Assembly: GCA_003212695.1 (NCBI GenBank) | Contig: QCPC01000005.1 | Coordinates: 1 to 64,000, forward strand | From: Prochlorococcus sp. AG-436-C13 | GTDB lineage: Bacteria > Cyanobacteriota > Cyanobacteriia > PCC-6307 > Cyanobiaceae | Reading direction: 5' to 3' | DNA: 64,000 bases | Part shown: positions 41,769 through 50,988 of the stretch, piece by piece | How the letters are laid out: every line of letters starts with the position of its first letter | Position numbering within the stretch: position 1 is the stretch's first letter | Translations under genes and position numbers: made by a program | Notes under the pieces: model-generated | Seen by the model: only the letters and a program-made list of their open reading frames with translations | Database searches by the model: none | Told to the model about the DNA's origin: nothing

Positions 41769-41861
41769 AATAGAAAAATTACTCTTCAGAAAAAAGCCCA
41801 GAAAACTCCTAATTTAGCTACAAAAGCTTATAGTTCGATAATTTGCAATTCGTTCATAGTA

Positions 41862-42050
41862 TTAAGCTGCAAGATCACCTTTTAGTCCTCTATCTCTACT
41901 ACCTTTGAACCATTTACTTCTTGTTAGGAGGACGTTATCTTGATGAAGACGATCTATCTTTGAAAAGGATTCTTTGCTATTAGCCTCTGCGTCAAGAATT
42001 GCTTTGTATTCTTTCATCAAAAGAACATCCTGTGAAGATTTAGAAGTCAT
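41862..42050 (-). CDS. Hypothetical protein, 62 aa
   Basis: MTSKSSQDVLLMKEYKAILD, helical and charged; C-terminus basic then GDLAA. No family recognised. Lies between cassette copy B and its IF2_N-like gene. Confidence 0.5.
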   Translation of the reverse strand: MTSKSSQDVLLMKEYKAILDAEANSKESFSKIDRLHQDNVLLTRSKWFKGSRDRGLKGDLAA

Positions 42051-42397
42051 GGCTTTTGGTAGTTATATAGATAATGTGCCTAAAATTAGATAATGACGTT
42101 CACCATGAACTTTTGACTACAAATGTTTTGAGGATCAGATTTATTTAGATCTCGGAATAGTCGATATAAGTTTCTTTGTATTGTTTTTATTACTAAACCA
42201 ACTCTTATTCATATTTTTGCTCCAACTTACATTTTTAGTAATCACACTTGGATCTGGGCCTTGACGCAACTATTTTGCTTTTTTTATTGTGGATCTATCT
42301 TAGTAGTTGGATTTATTGCTAGGCCAAATCTTTCTAAATTTGCTTCGTCTGACTAAATCGAAGGTTAATTTATTGACTTATCAAATAGACCCCAGCT

Positions 42398-42574
42398 TCA
42401 TCTTTTAAGCAAGAGTTGCTTGCAGTACTCAATGATCTTATGAGCATGTTCGTCTGTTAAACAGCTAACTCTTGAAGTAGCTGGTATATCTAGCAAAGTG
42501 CAGATGGCAATTATTTCGTCTGTACTTTTCTGTAGTTGATCGGAAAGTTCTAGAACTCTTAGAGATTTAGCCAA
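42398..42574 (-). CDS. IF2_N-like small protein, 58 aa (copy B)
   Basis: AKSLRVLELSDQLQKSTDEI, then IAICTLLDIPATSRVSCLTD, close to the protein at 22794-22943. The start is set at TTG 42574 because that copy begins MAKLLRV at the same point; an upstream ATG at 42625 would add 17 unmatched residues. Position downstream of the cassette matches copy A. Confidence 0.65.
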   Translation of the reverse strand: MAKSLRVLELSDQLQKSTDEIIAICTLLDIPATSRVSCLTDEHAHKIIEYCKQLLLKR

Positions 42575-42674
42575 ATTAATTCTCAATAATAAATATTTTA
42601 AGTGTCCTTTGCCGAATTTATTCAATTCTTGTATTTACTCTTGTTGCGATTCTATAGAAGCAAGAGGATGTGTT

Positions 42675-42863
42675 TTATTTAGGTGGTTCCTTTATTCCAA
42701 ATATTTCTGCTATTTTTCCAGTAAAGGCACAATAAACAACTGCTCCAGAAAACATCACCAAAGCAATCAAATTTGGAACTATCCCTCCAATAATTTGAGC
42801 CTCACCAAAACTTAGGAAAGTAATGACTACAAGTACTCTCGCCCAATTATCAGCAAAGTTCAT
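42675..42863 (-). CDS. Small membrane protein, 62 aa
   Basis: Two hydrophobic stretches (about 7-30 and 32-52) and a basic/proline end (GIKEPPK). Its start codon follows the stop of the 44-aa gene without a gap. Unknown function. Confidence 0.6.
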   Translation of the reverse strand: MNFADNWARVLVVITFLSFGEAQIIGGIVPNLIALVMFSGAVVYCAFTGKIAEIFGIKEPPK

Positions 42864-42998
42864 TTATCTGGTTAGACCTGAGAAGAAGAAGAACCAAAGG
42901 AAGATCGCAAGATTTAATAGAACTGTTAAAGAGATTGCAATTACTTTGTAAGTGTTGCCCACTTCCTCAGTTTCTGGATTCAATTTTATCCTTTCCAT
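42864..42998 (-). CDS. Small single-span membrane protein, 44 aa
   Basis: Starts MERIKLNPETEEVGNTYKVI and has a single C-terminal helix (VLLNLAIFLWFFFF). Directly abuts the 62-aa membrane gene, forming a two-gene unit. Confidence 0.55.
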   Translation of the reverse strand: MERIKLNPETEEVGNTYKVIAISLTVLLNLAIFLWFFFFSGLTR

Positions 42999-43255
42999 AT
43001 ATTCATTTTGCTATAACAATTTCAGATTGACTTACTAGCTCATAGAGTTGAATCTTCTTTCGTTGATTGTAATGCTTCATGAGTTTTAAAAGTTGTTCAA
43101 ATATTTTGCTACTTTCTTTGACCTGTTAAATTTGCATATTTGCATATTTGCGTTTTACTTTCCTGTATCTTTAGTACTTGCGTAGTTGTCAATGCTAATA
43201 ATTGCTTATTGCTAAAAAGTTTTTAGTAGCTAGAAGTGTTTAATTGCAAATTCAA

Positions 43256-43420
43256 ATGACTCCAATCCCTTCTTCTCGTTTGCCAAACGGATCTATCGAA
43301 ATGAAAATAGTTGAAAGAGAATGGGGAATTGAAAGGTGTTATATCTCTTCAAATGGGGAGGAAATTTGTTCACCCGCACCTCTTTTTAATTACTCTTGGC
43401 CATTTACTTCTAAGTCTTAG
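43256..43420 (+). CDS. Hypothetical protein, 54 aa
   Basis: MTPIPSSRLPNGSIEMKIVE, then REWGIERCYISSNGEEICSP; mostly beta-like. Two cysteines. Family not recognised. Confidence 0.45.
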   Translation: MTPIPSSRLPNGSIEMKIVEREWGIERCYISSNGEEICSPAPLFNYSWPFTSKS

Positions 43421-44053
43421 CTCTAGAATTTTGCTTTATTTAGCACTTATTAATATTTGATTCCTCTTCGTTTTTTTGTTGAATGGGTTTGATTCAAGAA
43501 TTGCTCAATGATTGGCACTATTACCGCTTCTAACTCTTTGCTTAATTAGTTTTGAAAGACTTTAGTTTTGCAGAGGTTTAGGTTCATATTCTGATTCTTG
43601 AACATCTAAAATTGTTTTATGAAAAACAGGGTGGCGAAAGAAATTTTTATAGGCATGAAGAAGGGGGACGTATTTCGATGCCCCCCTTTGAGTCCAGCTC
43701 TTATTTTTTTATCAACGAGCTAGGACTCCTAATTATTTTTTAGCGAATTTTTTATGGAATACCAAGAGCATAAACACCTGTTTTTCTAGGGCTCAAATTA
43801 CGCTAAACACCATTTGATAGCACATTCTATTTTCTAATGGATTGAGTTTGTCTAGACGACTTTTGTTCTTGATAGAAAAGAGGCTAGCGTAATCAATGAA
43901 CCTTGTATTAATCAAGAAACATGCTATCTATAGATATTTTCCGCCTTGTTTCGTATAAGGGGAAATTCTCGTAATACATAATCATGCTACTGGTAAAAGC
44001 AAAAAGAACCAATATTCCTATAATTAAAGACTTTTTTCACCTTTTACCTCTGT
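43421..44053. other. Long intergenic region
   Basis: About 630 bp without a supported gene. An imperfect G/C hairpin (GGGGGACG ... CCCCCC, 43665-43690) is the only structure seen, perhaps a terminator or small-RNA end. Confidence 0.4.
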
Positions 44054-44170
44054 TTAAATCATCAGAGTTTTTGGATCTATAATCCCTACAATAATTCCAA
44101 TCATCATAAGGAAGGCTAAAATAACGATTAGAGCAATAGGCCAAATAAATTTGAGCTGAAGTTGATCCAT
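44054..44170 (-). CDS. Small single-span membrane protein, 38 aa
   Basis: MDQLQLKFIWPIALIVILAF, then LMMIGIIVGIIDPKTLMI. Clear helix; ATG start; no family recognised. Confidence 0.5.
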   Translation of the reverse strand: MDQLQLKFIWPIALIVILAFLMMIGIIVGIIDPKTLMI

Positions 44171-44601
44171 AGTAAAAAAACCTTTACTCTTTATCATGCC
44201 AAAAACAAATTAAAATGCTGTGTAATTATTAGGTTGCAACTTTTATTAATGACACCCTTAAGGAAAGCTCTTTTTTGGTCTAAACTAATTGCTCTTTATC
44301 GTATTGATAAAGAATTCCTCCTAGAAATAGTCATAATTAAATTGAAATAGATGAAAATATTAAATTAAGATCAATAAGTCTTATTATATTATTATTTTAG
44401 ATAAATACCGTATTAACCAGTTAATAAAAGAGAAAATCAGATATTTTTATATATTTAAAAAGTAATTAGAAAGTTACACTAGTAATCTTTGCAAGATTCT
44501 CTTTTATCTGTACTGCCAATATTGGAGGTTAAATTTTAATGAATAGATGAAAGAGTTATTCGAATCTTAAAAACTTTTTATTTATGATGTTGGTATTATT
44601 T

Positions 44602-44730
44602 TTAGGAAGATAGCTTAGCATCTGCCTTATTTGCTTTACGTATTATTTTCTGAGCTTCTTGTCTTGATAAACATTGTTCAGCTTCTGCCTGTAATTTGAG
44701 CAGCTTTGCGTGTTGTTTTTTTGGATTCAT
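44602..44730 (-). CDS. Small lysine-rich helical protein, 42 aa
   Basis: MNPKKQHAKLLKLQAEAEQC, then LSRQEAQKIIRKANKADAKL. A single charged helix. Family not recognised. Confidence 0.45.
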   Translation of the reverse strand: MNPKKQHAKLLKLQAEAEQCLSRQEAQKIIRKANKADAKLSS

Positions 44731-45253
44731 TAGATTTGAGTGATACAGGGGAAAAATAATAGAAAATATCTGATTAAATATTGAATAGAATTTGCAAACT
44801 TTTCTTCTAAGTTTGCGATTAAATCAAATTATAGCAAAAGGCAAAGCGTATGTTTATAAAAAGTGCCAGTTTTTTTTATAGCACATCTTTTTTATAGGAA
44901 TTTATTGTCCCATGCTTTCCTCATGGCATAGTTTTAGGTTGCTTAGAAGGCTAAAAAATAATTATTGGAAGACCTGTAGCAATTCTATGTCAATACAAAT
45001 AATGAATTTTGAAAAGAATGCGTAGTTTCTGTTTTCGGTTTGAAATAAACCTATCTTCTAAATTGTCGATAAGAAATTAATCCTTTTAGTAATTATATTA
45101 TATATGTAATGAAACTTTTGATTGCCGAATACCAGTCTCTTAAATTAGGTAATAATAATTAAACTCGTCTTACAATAGCTATTAAATGACTTTTAGTTTG
45201 ATGAGATAAAAAAACGCTTTAAGCATATCCTTGATTCTTCTGCGAAGTTCGTT
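44731..45253. other. Intergenic region without a gene
   Basis: About 520 bp, very AT-rich; I see no frame, repeat or hairpin to report. Confidence 0.4.
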
Positions 45254-45484
45254 CTATTTACCTGTCAAGCAAACATAATCCATATTCTCAAAGCGATTGG
45301 GATCCTTTGACCTCCAATATTTACCTTGTTCTTGGCATTGCGTCATGCTTCCCATCTCAAGAACTTCGATAGATGCAGGAATTTTTCTACCTGATAACTT
45401 TAAAATTAGCCAATAGCTTTCAGCGCTAGCTGCGACAGGGTAAATAAAGCCAAGAGCCAAACCTGTAAGAAATAGTCTTTTCAA
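45254..45484 (-). CDS. Small secreted protein, 76 aa
   Basis: Signal peptide (KRLFLTGLALGFIYPVAASA), then a mature part with two cysteines (MTQCQEQGKYWRSKDPNRFE, DYVCLTGK). TTG start. Belongs to the many short secreted proteins here. Function unknown. Confidence 0.6.
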   Translation of the reverse strand: MKRLFLTGLALGFIYPVAASAESYWLILKLSGRKIPASIEVLEMGSMTQCQEQGKYWRSKDPNRFENMDYVCLTGK

Positions 45485-45696
45485 AGAAATTACTTTTAAG
45501 CTGCTGTTTTTTTAGCACAGTAGTGGTTTGATTGTAAATAAAAGAATGTTACCCGCAAAGTGAAACTTTATGGATGTGCTAGCAACCACTTCTTGCTAGT
45601 TGGAATCTAAAACATTATATTTTCACTTGTGTTTCTATCTTTAGCTAACTGTTATGTCTACTTTTTTTATAAAGTGTTTGGTTTATAGCTAATAAA

Positions 45697-46122
45697 ATGA
45701 TAATCAATGAAACCGAATTAAAAAAGTTGTTTACAAAGGCTTATGGAACAGTTGCACCATCTAGAGAAGATTGGGAAGCTTTATACAGCAAGGATGTGAA
45801 ATTTATAGATCCGACCCAAGCTAAAACAGGAATAGATGCATACATCAAGGCCCAAGAAGGATTGATAAATAGATGTGATGATGTTTATCTTGAGACGCAT
45901 GCAATAGCAATTAATCGAGATGTAGCTTTTGTTGAATGGACGATGGGTCTAAAAATAAAAGGCCTTGAATTTATTTATCCCGGTACGACTAGATTAGTCT
46001 TGGATGAAATAGGAATGGTTAAAGAACATCGAGATTACTTTGATTTCTGTTCAGGAACTTTTGGATCAGTGCCAGTACTTGGTAGTTTCTTTAGATGGCT
46101 ATATAAGAGATTTGTCGATTAG
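45697..46122 (+). CDS. SnoaL/NTF2-like fold protein, 141 aa
   Basis: Cone-shaped alpha+beta fold signature: LFTKAYGTVAPSREDWEALY, KFIDPTQAKTGIDAYIKAQE, then FVEWTMGLKI and TTRLVLDEIGMVKEHRDYFD, as in SnoaL-like polyketide-cyclase/limonene-epoxide-hydrolase families. The pocket residues do not identify a substrate. Stands alone. Confidence 0.8.
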   Translation: MIINETELKKLFTKAYGTVAPSREDWEALYSKDVKFIDPTQAKTGIDAYIKAQEGLINRCDDVYLETHAIAINRDVAFVEWTMGLKIKGLEFIYPGTTRLVLDEIGMVKEHRDYFDFCSGTFGSVPVLGSFFRWLYKRFVD

Positions 46123-46189
46123 AGTAAGTAAGCTTTAAAAAAAATGTAAGGCAGTATTCCTGATTTATATAGGATGCCAGAATATTAAA

Positions 46190-46540
46190 ATTCCAGATAC
46201 CCAGCAAATCCCCCCTGGCTGAACGAGGTATATCCCCAATATAAGAACCGAAATAAAACATCTTTGCAAGGGGATGGTCTCATGCACTAATCAAGGCTGT
46301 TGGTGAGACGACTCCATTGCTAAGGAATAAAGGGTTATGACCAAGTAAGACTCTCCCAGCAGTTCTGATGAACCCAGACAGCTCTTCCCCCAAAGTTTGG
46401 TAGCTGACCAAATAACGCTCTTGTTGCTTCCATATTTTCTATAGAGTACACCGCTTTGAGACGTGCATAAGTCAGCGGCCCGATTGAGAGTAGTAGAACC
46501 AACTTGAAGGACAGAGACACCTATCAAATAATGCTTCTAT
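46190..46540. other. Composition-shifted region without a convincing gene
   Basis: About 350 bp noticeably richer in GC than both sides, containing two overlapping minus-strand frames of about 60-78 codons, neither convincing. It could be an RNA gene or a decayed acquired gene. I could not match it to tmRNA, SRP, 6S or RNase P RNA. Confidence 0.35.
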
Positions 46541-46802
46541 AATTTTATTTTAACTCTGTTGGTTGTCTTTAAATTATTATTCTCTGTCCTTAAACTCTTC
46601 ATGAACAAAGGACTTTTTTGACTTGTATTTGTTCATTAGGACTCTTTGGGAAGGATATACCTCTTTTTGTATAGAAAGACATGAAAGCAAAAGATAGGAT
46701 TATATTTTGGAACTGTTCTTTTCATTTATGGGTTTATATGGGATAAGAGTTTTCACTAGATGGAATGATATAAGGTAAACCCATATTGAATAATCTTTTT
46801 AA

Positions 46803-46991
46803 GTGATAGTTAGTTTTCTGTTTTTACTTTTCAAGCCATTACTATTTTTGATGCTAAAGAAATTTTTCAAGAAGCAAATGAAGGGTTTTATTGTTAGTGC
46901 AATTGAATGGTTGGTCATTCAGACAGACAACGATTTGGATGATAAAATTCTTGCAAAGGTTAAAACGGCAATGAAATTAGGTGTTGTCTGA
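46803..46991 (+). CDS. Small membrane-anchored protein, 62 aa
   Basis: GTG start; hydrophobic N-terminus (IVSFLFLLFKPLLFLMLKKF), then a basic patch KKFFKKQMK and a C-terminal acidic helix (TDNDLDDKILAKVKTAMKLG). Function unknown. Confidence 0.55.
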   Translation: MIVSFLFLLFKPLLFLMLKKFFKKQMKGFIVSAIEWLVIQTDNDLDDKILAKVKTAMKLGVV

Positions 46992-47178
46992 GATTAAGCT
47001 CTAATTTTTGCTTTTCTAAACCCCATTGCAGATACTAATAGCAATACACTCTTTATAATTCTCATTCCATGCATGTAAATCTGCTGATTTCCTGAGCCAA
47101 AAAAAATCTTTTTCTTACCACTCCCAAAAATGACTTCAGTAAGAAATTACCCATTTCTTTATGCCCTAATCGCTTTCT

Positions 47179-47393
47179 TTATGAAGCTTTATCAAATCTT
47201 GCATTAGGAAATAAGTAAATAGTCTGCCCATTAGGAGTCTTGTAAATGCGCTCAACTATCTCACCATTGCTTATAACTATTTTCGTGCTTACTGACCCAA
47301 TAGGTAAGTTTGCAGTTTTTAGGCCTTGAGGGCCATTGCTCCAACGCAAAGCTGATAGCTTTCTTATTTGATTTTTTCTGTGTAATCATCACC
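47179..47393 (-). pseudogene. Frameshifted or start-less small gene
   Basis: The frame LRWSNGPQGLKTANLPIGSV ... VERIYKTPNGQTIYLFPNAR reads as a protein but opens after a stop without ATG. A fair ATG (MITQKKSNKKA) lies in the neighbouring frame. A one-base shift or a TTG start at LRW would rescue it. Confidence 0.4.
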
Positions 47394-47917
47394 TAAGAAG
47401 TTGATTTAAGATGTTGTATACCTTTTAACTAATATTTATTCTTCAGTAAATGCTGATAGTTTTTTTTTAAGATTATCGATTCATTTACGGCAAGCTAAAA
47501 ACGTTATAAGCACTAAAAATTATATTTAGCTATTTTGCTCTTGCATTTTTTTGATTTAATATGCATGCTAGTTAGAATAATAGTCTTTCTAGTTAACTAC
47601 TCTTAAATCTATAGGAACAACCTAATTAAGTTTTTAAAACCCTTTTTGACTCTGGTCTTTTCCAAAGCAAAGAATAAATTACTTCAATTGCTTTCTGATC
47701 CTTTGGAATTTTGCAAGCTGGATAAGAGTTTTTGGTGATCATTGTGAGTTATTTTAGAGTCCTTAATTACTTTTTAGAAAAAAAAAATTCTTTAGACATG
47801 AGTGAAAAAACTAGAGTATTAGCACTTAGAGTAAGTAGGATGATTTTTAAGTGAAGAACTATTCGTTTCTTTAGGGGTACAAAAGTCTACTTTAGCTGTA
47901 ACGAGGTTTACAATTAC
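47394..47917. other. Intergenic region without a supported gene
   Basis: About 520 bp. A 19-codon frame at about 47798 (MSEKTRVLAL) is too short to call. AT-rich with long A and T runs. Confidence 0.4.
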
Positions 47918-48054
47918 TTAATAGTGAGGAGGCTTTGATTCATCAAGAGGAAAGTATGCTTCATCAGTTTCATCAGCTTCATCACGATTTTGTTCTCTCT
48001 GGTATTCCTCTGAAAGAGCTAAAAAGTTATTAAAAGCTTTCTTTTTTTATTCAT
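47918..48054 (-). pseudogene. Acidic small protein gene interrupted at an A7 run
   Basis: ATG at 48054 overlaps the stop of the upstream gene (ATGA). The start runs MNKKRK..., then stops; one extra A in the A7 run (48042-48048, minus strand) gives MNKKKKAFNNFLALSEEYQR and a 44-residue acidic protein. Either a pseudogene, a sequencing error or polymerase slippage. Confidence 0.5.
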
Positions 48055-48164
48055 AGCATTGAAGAGATTATAAATATTACTGCCCCAATTAATGCAAAAA
48101 GAGCAATTCCTATGAGTAAAAATAAAAAATATTTCTGAACAGTGGCAGCAAAGTCATTTTCCAT
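48051..48164 (-). CDS. Small single-span membrane protein, 37 aa
   Basis: MENDFAATVQKYFLFLLIGI, then ALFALIGAVIFIISSML: one long helix. Translationally coupled to the next (interrupted) gene by ATGA overlap. Confidence 0.5.
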   Translation of the reverse strand: MENDFAATVQKYFLFLLIGIALFALIGAVIFIISSML

Positions 48165-48211
48165 CTGTCGATATACACGCCTTAGCAGCATAACTTCTTT
48201 TTTTTTGATTT

Positions 48212-48403
48212 TTACTCATTTTCGTTTTGAATTGCCTCTATAGGAATTGCCCAAATTTCATCATTAATATCTTCTCCTAGCCACTCTTTATATTCATGAA
48301 ATAAGCAACGACGATCAGAAGGCTCTTTTAGTGCTTCCATTCTTGATACAGTATTTTGCACTGCCATGTGCAAAGTTTCTTTTAGCTGTGAGTCGGAATT
48401 CAT
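48212..48403 (-). CDS. Hypothetical acidic protein, 63 aa
   Basis: MNSDSQLKETLHMAVQNTVS, then RMEALKEPSDRRCLFHEYKE; helical, soluble. ATG at 48403 follows an in-frame TTG. No family recognised. Confidence 0.55.
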   Translation of the reverse strand: MNSDSQLKETLHMAVQNTVSRMEALKEPSDRRCLFHEYKEWLGEDINDEIWAIPIEAIQNENE

Positions 48404-48499
48404 CAATTAGGAAAGAGACCTACTAGTAAATACATAGCTATTTTTTCTTATCTTGAAATAAGCGCAAATACTATTTATGTGCAGATAAGGACTTGAACA

Positions 48500-48688
48500 T
48501 TATTTGCCTTTATGTCTCTCTTCTTTCTTTATTAGTCTTTCAAGGCGCTTTTTCTTTTCAGATAATAGGTCTTCATTGTTTAATAGCACTTCTTTTCTTG
48601 GAGTCTTGATAGTCATTGTTACCCACCAAGCTTGAAGTGATAAAAAAGCAAGTCCAAGAATAGTTAATTCAGTAGCACCTTGTTTCAT
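48500..48688 (-). CDS. Single-span membrane protein with basic tail, 62 aa
   Basis: Start at MKQGATELTILGLAFLSLQA; one helix (7-25), then a long lysine/glutamate-rich helix (LLSEKKKRLERLIKKEERHK). The frame extends 12 codons upstream without hydrophobic character. Confidence 0.55.
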   Translation of the reverse strand: MKQGATELTILGLAFLSLQAWWVTMTIKTPRKEVLLNNEDLLSEKKKRLERLIKKEERHKGK

Positions 48689-48824
48689 TGGTTGGTCTTT
48701 CCTTTTAATGGGGCTATGGGCCATTCACTCTTTACTACTTTGCCAGCTTTAATTGGAGAGGAACCTAGTCTATTGGCTTGCCAACTGATTGAAGCGTAGA
48801 TATGCCTCCATTGTTAAATTATTT

Positions 48825-49040
48825 TTAATCTTTTTTTGGGTAAAGTCTTGCTATCTTTTTGGCTTGCTCTTCTTTAGCTAATTCCTTTCTTTTTCGATCG
48901 ACACTTGAATCTTTCCCCTGGCTGGCATTTATAAATATCAAGAGGATTATTCCTGTGAAGATTGCTCCAATTATTAAAATCAAAAGCCCTAAGGGTTCCG
49001 TCGGTCCAAGAAATTCGTACCCCAAAGAATTATTTGACAT
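48825..49040 (-). CDS. Single-span membrane protein with basic tail, 71 aa
   Basis: MSNNSLGYEFLGPTEPLGLL, one helix (about 17-39), then KRKELAKEEQAKKIARLYPK. Similar layout to the 48500 protein but no clear sequence match. Unknown function. Confidence 0.6.
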   Translation of the reverse strand: MSNNSLGYEFLGPTEPLGLLILIIGAIFTGIILLIFINASQGKDSSVDRKRKELAKEEQAKKIARLYPKKD

Positions 49041-49517
49041 GAATTCTTTTATAAAAACTAGTCAATTTGTGTAAATAGACTACTTTAGTAGCTGAATTCT
49101 GATGTGATTTTTTTACTAGATAAATTGGAGTAACTAATAACATGTTAATTGTTGCTAATCATCATGATTCAATCCTAAGATTATTTGTTGAATCCATTTT
49201 AAAATTTCCAAGAGAATGTGATGAAAGCTACAAAGAGATCAACATTAATTAATGAACTCAATAACTAAAACCCTTGTTTTCAATAAAGATATTAAATAGA
49301 AAAAAATCTTTAAACCTTGTGTAAGGTCTTTATCTTATGCTTGCATCCTTTTTCAATTAATTTCCAAGGGATTAATAATTTGGCTTGCGTCAATAGCATA
49401 TCTACATGGTGCAATCTAGATTAGCTTCTTCAAAGGGGCTTAATATACTTGGAAATATTTGCTACATTTGAGGATATTACTACCATCTTAATTGAGAGTT
49501 TAGAGTAAAATATAAAA
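49041..49517. other. Intergenic region without a gene
   Basis: About 475 bp; no frame with protein-like composition. May contain the promoter of the small plus-strand genes that follow. Confidence 0.4.
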
Positions 49518-49655
49518 ATGATTCCAGAAATCTTTCAATCATCTGAACCCGTAAGACAGATCTCAGTTTGGGGGCTTGTAATTGGAATGATCGTTCTTTT
49601 TTTAGGAATGAATATGAGGGTAGAGGTTAAAATTCAGAAAGAAGAAGACAAATAA
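49518..49655 (+). CDS. Small single-span membrane protein, 45 aa
   Basis: MIPEIFQSSEPVRQISVWGL, a helix to residue 32 and a charged tail (RVEVKIQKEEDK). First of several short plus-strand genes. Confidence 0.5.
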   Translation: MIPEIFQSSEPVRQISVWGLVIGMIVLFLGMNMRVEVKIQKEEDK

Positions 49656-49744
49656 ATAGTTGGTTGCCATTTACCCAATAGATCTGCATAACAATTTCCT
49701 GGCAGCGTGTTGCAACTCCTCTCTTAACTCTTCACAATCACTAT

Positions 49745-49918
49745 ATGACTGGGTTTTCTTTATTTATCGTTGCATTCCTAGGCCTTCAGGCTTATAGCGC
49801 CTTGAATATTCTTAGGAATAAACGAAATGAACCTTTTTTATTCAATAAGACTCAAAAGTTTTATATACATCAGTGGATGTTGAAGAAATTTGGATCAATT
49901 CATACAAGAAAAGATTAA
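49745..49918 (+). CDS. Small membrane protein, 57 aa
   Basis: MTGFSLFIVAFLGLQAYSAL helix, then a basic cytoplasmic part (RNKRNEPFLFNK, KKFGSIHTRKD). Family not recognised. Confidence 0.5.
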   Translation: MTGFSLFIVAFLGLQAYSALNILRNKRNEPFLFNKTQKFYIHQWMLKKFGSIHTRKD

Positions 49919-49923
49919 GGGTT

Positions 49924-50007
49924 ATGCCTTATACGGAAGTAGATGAACAATTTAAAGAACTTTCAATAGTGCTTGTTATTTTATACGCAGAGAATAAGTT
50001 GTCTTAA
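49924..50007 (+). CDS. Very small protein, 27 aa
   Basis: MPYTEVDEQFKELSIVLVIL followed by YAENKLS. Five bp after the previous gene and overlapping the start of the DUF2905-like frame. Weak support. Confidence 0.3.
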   Translation: MPYTEVDEQFKELSIVLVILYAENKLS

Positions 50008-50208
50008 TGCAGAAAATTTTAATTCTTATAGGTCTTATAATTTCTTTAATAGGTCTGATCTAGCCATATTTAAGAAAATTAGGCTTAGGACAACTCCCAG
50101 GAGACATTCATTTTAGCGGTCAAAACGCAACTTTTTTATTTCTCAATCGTTACTTGTCTTCTTGTAAGTATGGTTCTTACGATAATTTTTAATTTAATTC
50201 GATCTTGA
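50007..50208 (+). pseudogene. DUF2905-like gene with a stop and a frameshift
   Basis: MQKILILIGLIISLIGLI, TAG, then PYLRKLGLGQLPGDIHFSGQ matches DUF2905 (two helices around LGxLPGDI). The second helix (FYFSIVTCLLVSMVLTIIFN) is in another frame after a T7 run. A stop plus a frameshift make a real pseudogene more likely than a single sequencing error. Confidence 0.75.
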
Positions 50209-50215
50209 TGAGTAA

Positions 50216-50431
50216 GTGGCTGATAGCTGGAAACCCAATGATGAGCAAAAAAATGGTGTGATTAGTAGAACTATTGAATTTATAACAGATGAGGCTGATG
50301 AGTTAATGCAAGAGCTAGACTGTCCTCCTAGTTATATTGCGAGTATTTTGAGAGCTATTGCAGATAATTTAGAGGACGGCCAAAGAGATATGCATCTAGA
50401 AGAAGATTCAAAATTAGATTTCTATGCATGA
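50216..50431 (+). CDS. Small acidic protein, 71 aa
   Basis: GTG start; VISRTIEFITDEADELMQEL, then CPPSYIASILRAIADNLEDG. Helical and soluble. Ended by a clear terminator. No family recognised. Confidence 0.6.
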   Translation: MADSWKPNDEQKNGVISRTIEFITDEADELMQELDCPPSYIASILRAIADNLEDGQRDMHLEEDSKLDFYA

Positions 50432-50542
50432 ATAGGTCAGTATGCAAAAAATATCCAGAAGAAAATCTCTAACTATTTTCAATTTCTTAATGAAATTATC
50501 TTCCAAGCCCTACAAAAATTTAGTAGTAGAGTTTAAAAAAGG

Positions 50543-50571
50543 AAAAAACCTGCCATAAGGCAGGTTTTTTT
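50543..50571 (+). terminator. Terminator after the 71-aa gene
   Basis: AAAAAACCTGCC-ATAA-GGCAGGTTTTTT: perfect 12-bp stem with T tract, 111 bp after the stop. Confidence 0.92.
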
Positions 50572-50679
50572 AGAGATATTGAGCAAGTGTTTCCTTGTTC
50601 CCACTGCTCGATAAGCTCTTCTTCTCACTCAGTAAATATCTCATATGGGTTAAAGAAGTGCTAGAGACAAGTAAAAACA

Positions 50680-50709
50680 TCCACGACTGTCACATGTGAC
50701 AGTCGTGGA
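50680..50709. repeat. Perfect 30-bp palindrome
   Basis: Exact inverted repeat with no spacer, centre CACATGTG, arms containing CCACGACTGT. Too GC-rich to be chance in this context. It lies in a non-coding stretch; the ~60 bp that follow resemble part of the porin upstream region at 8.9 kb. Possible operator, protein-binding site or cruciform. Confidence 0.85.
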
Positions 50710-50817
50710 CTTGGAGGGAATCAGTATAAAACCCCCACAAAATAGCAACACCTAAAGACAATTGTGTCAGTAGTGCTTTATGCCCTTGCGACTACTTTTA
50801 AAACCTTAGTCAGAATA

Positions 50818-50988
50818 TTATGAGAACCACATTCCACCATTCTTGCTAACTTCTAAAAAATGCTTGTTTCGTTTCAATTGTTCTTCGTGATTGTCTAAAT
50901 CAACTGTCGCATTGTTAATTGGTTGATCTGTTTCAGGCCATAGTATTGAAAGCCATGATCTTGTTCTTGCTCTAGCGTATGCAACCAT
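50818..50988 (-). CDS. Hypothetical protein, 56 aa
   Basis: MVAYARARTRSWLSILWPET, then NHEEQLKRNKHFLEVSKNGG. Soluble with a basic N-terminus. No family recognised. Confidence 0.5.
   Translation of the reverse strand: MVAYARARTRSWLSILWPETDQPINNATVDLDNHEEQLKRNKHFLEVSKNGGMWFS

Noticed and set aside
46291-46527. Two overlapping minus-strand frames of 61 and 78 codons
   Set aside because: Neither has a plausible start context, motif or composition; they are probably products of the GC-shifted non-coding stretch.
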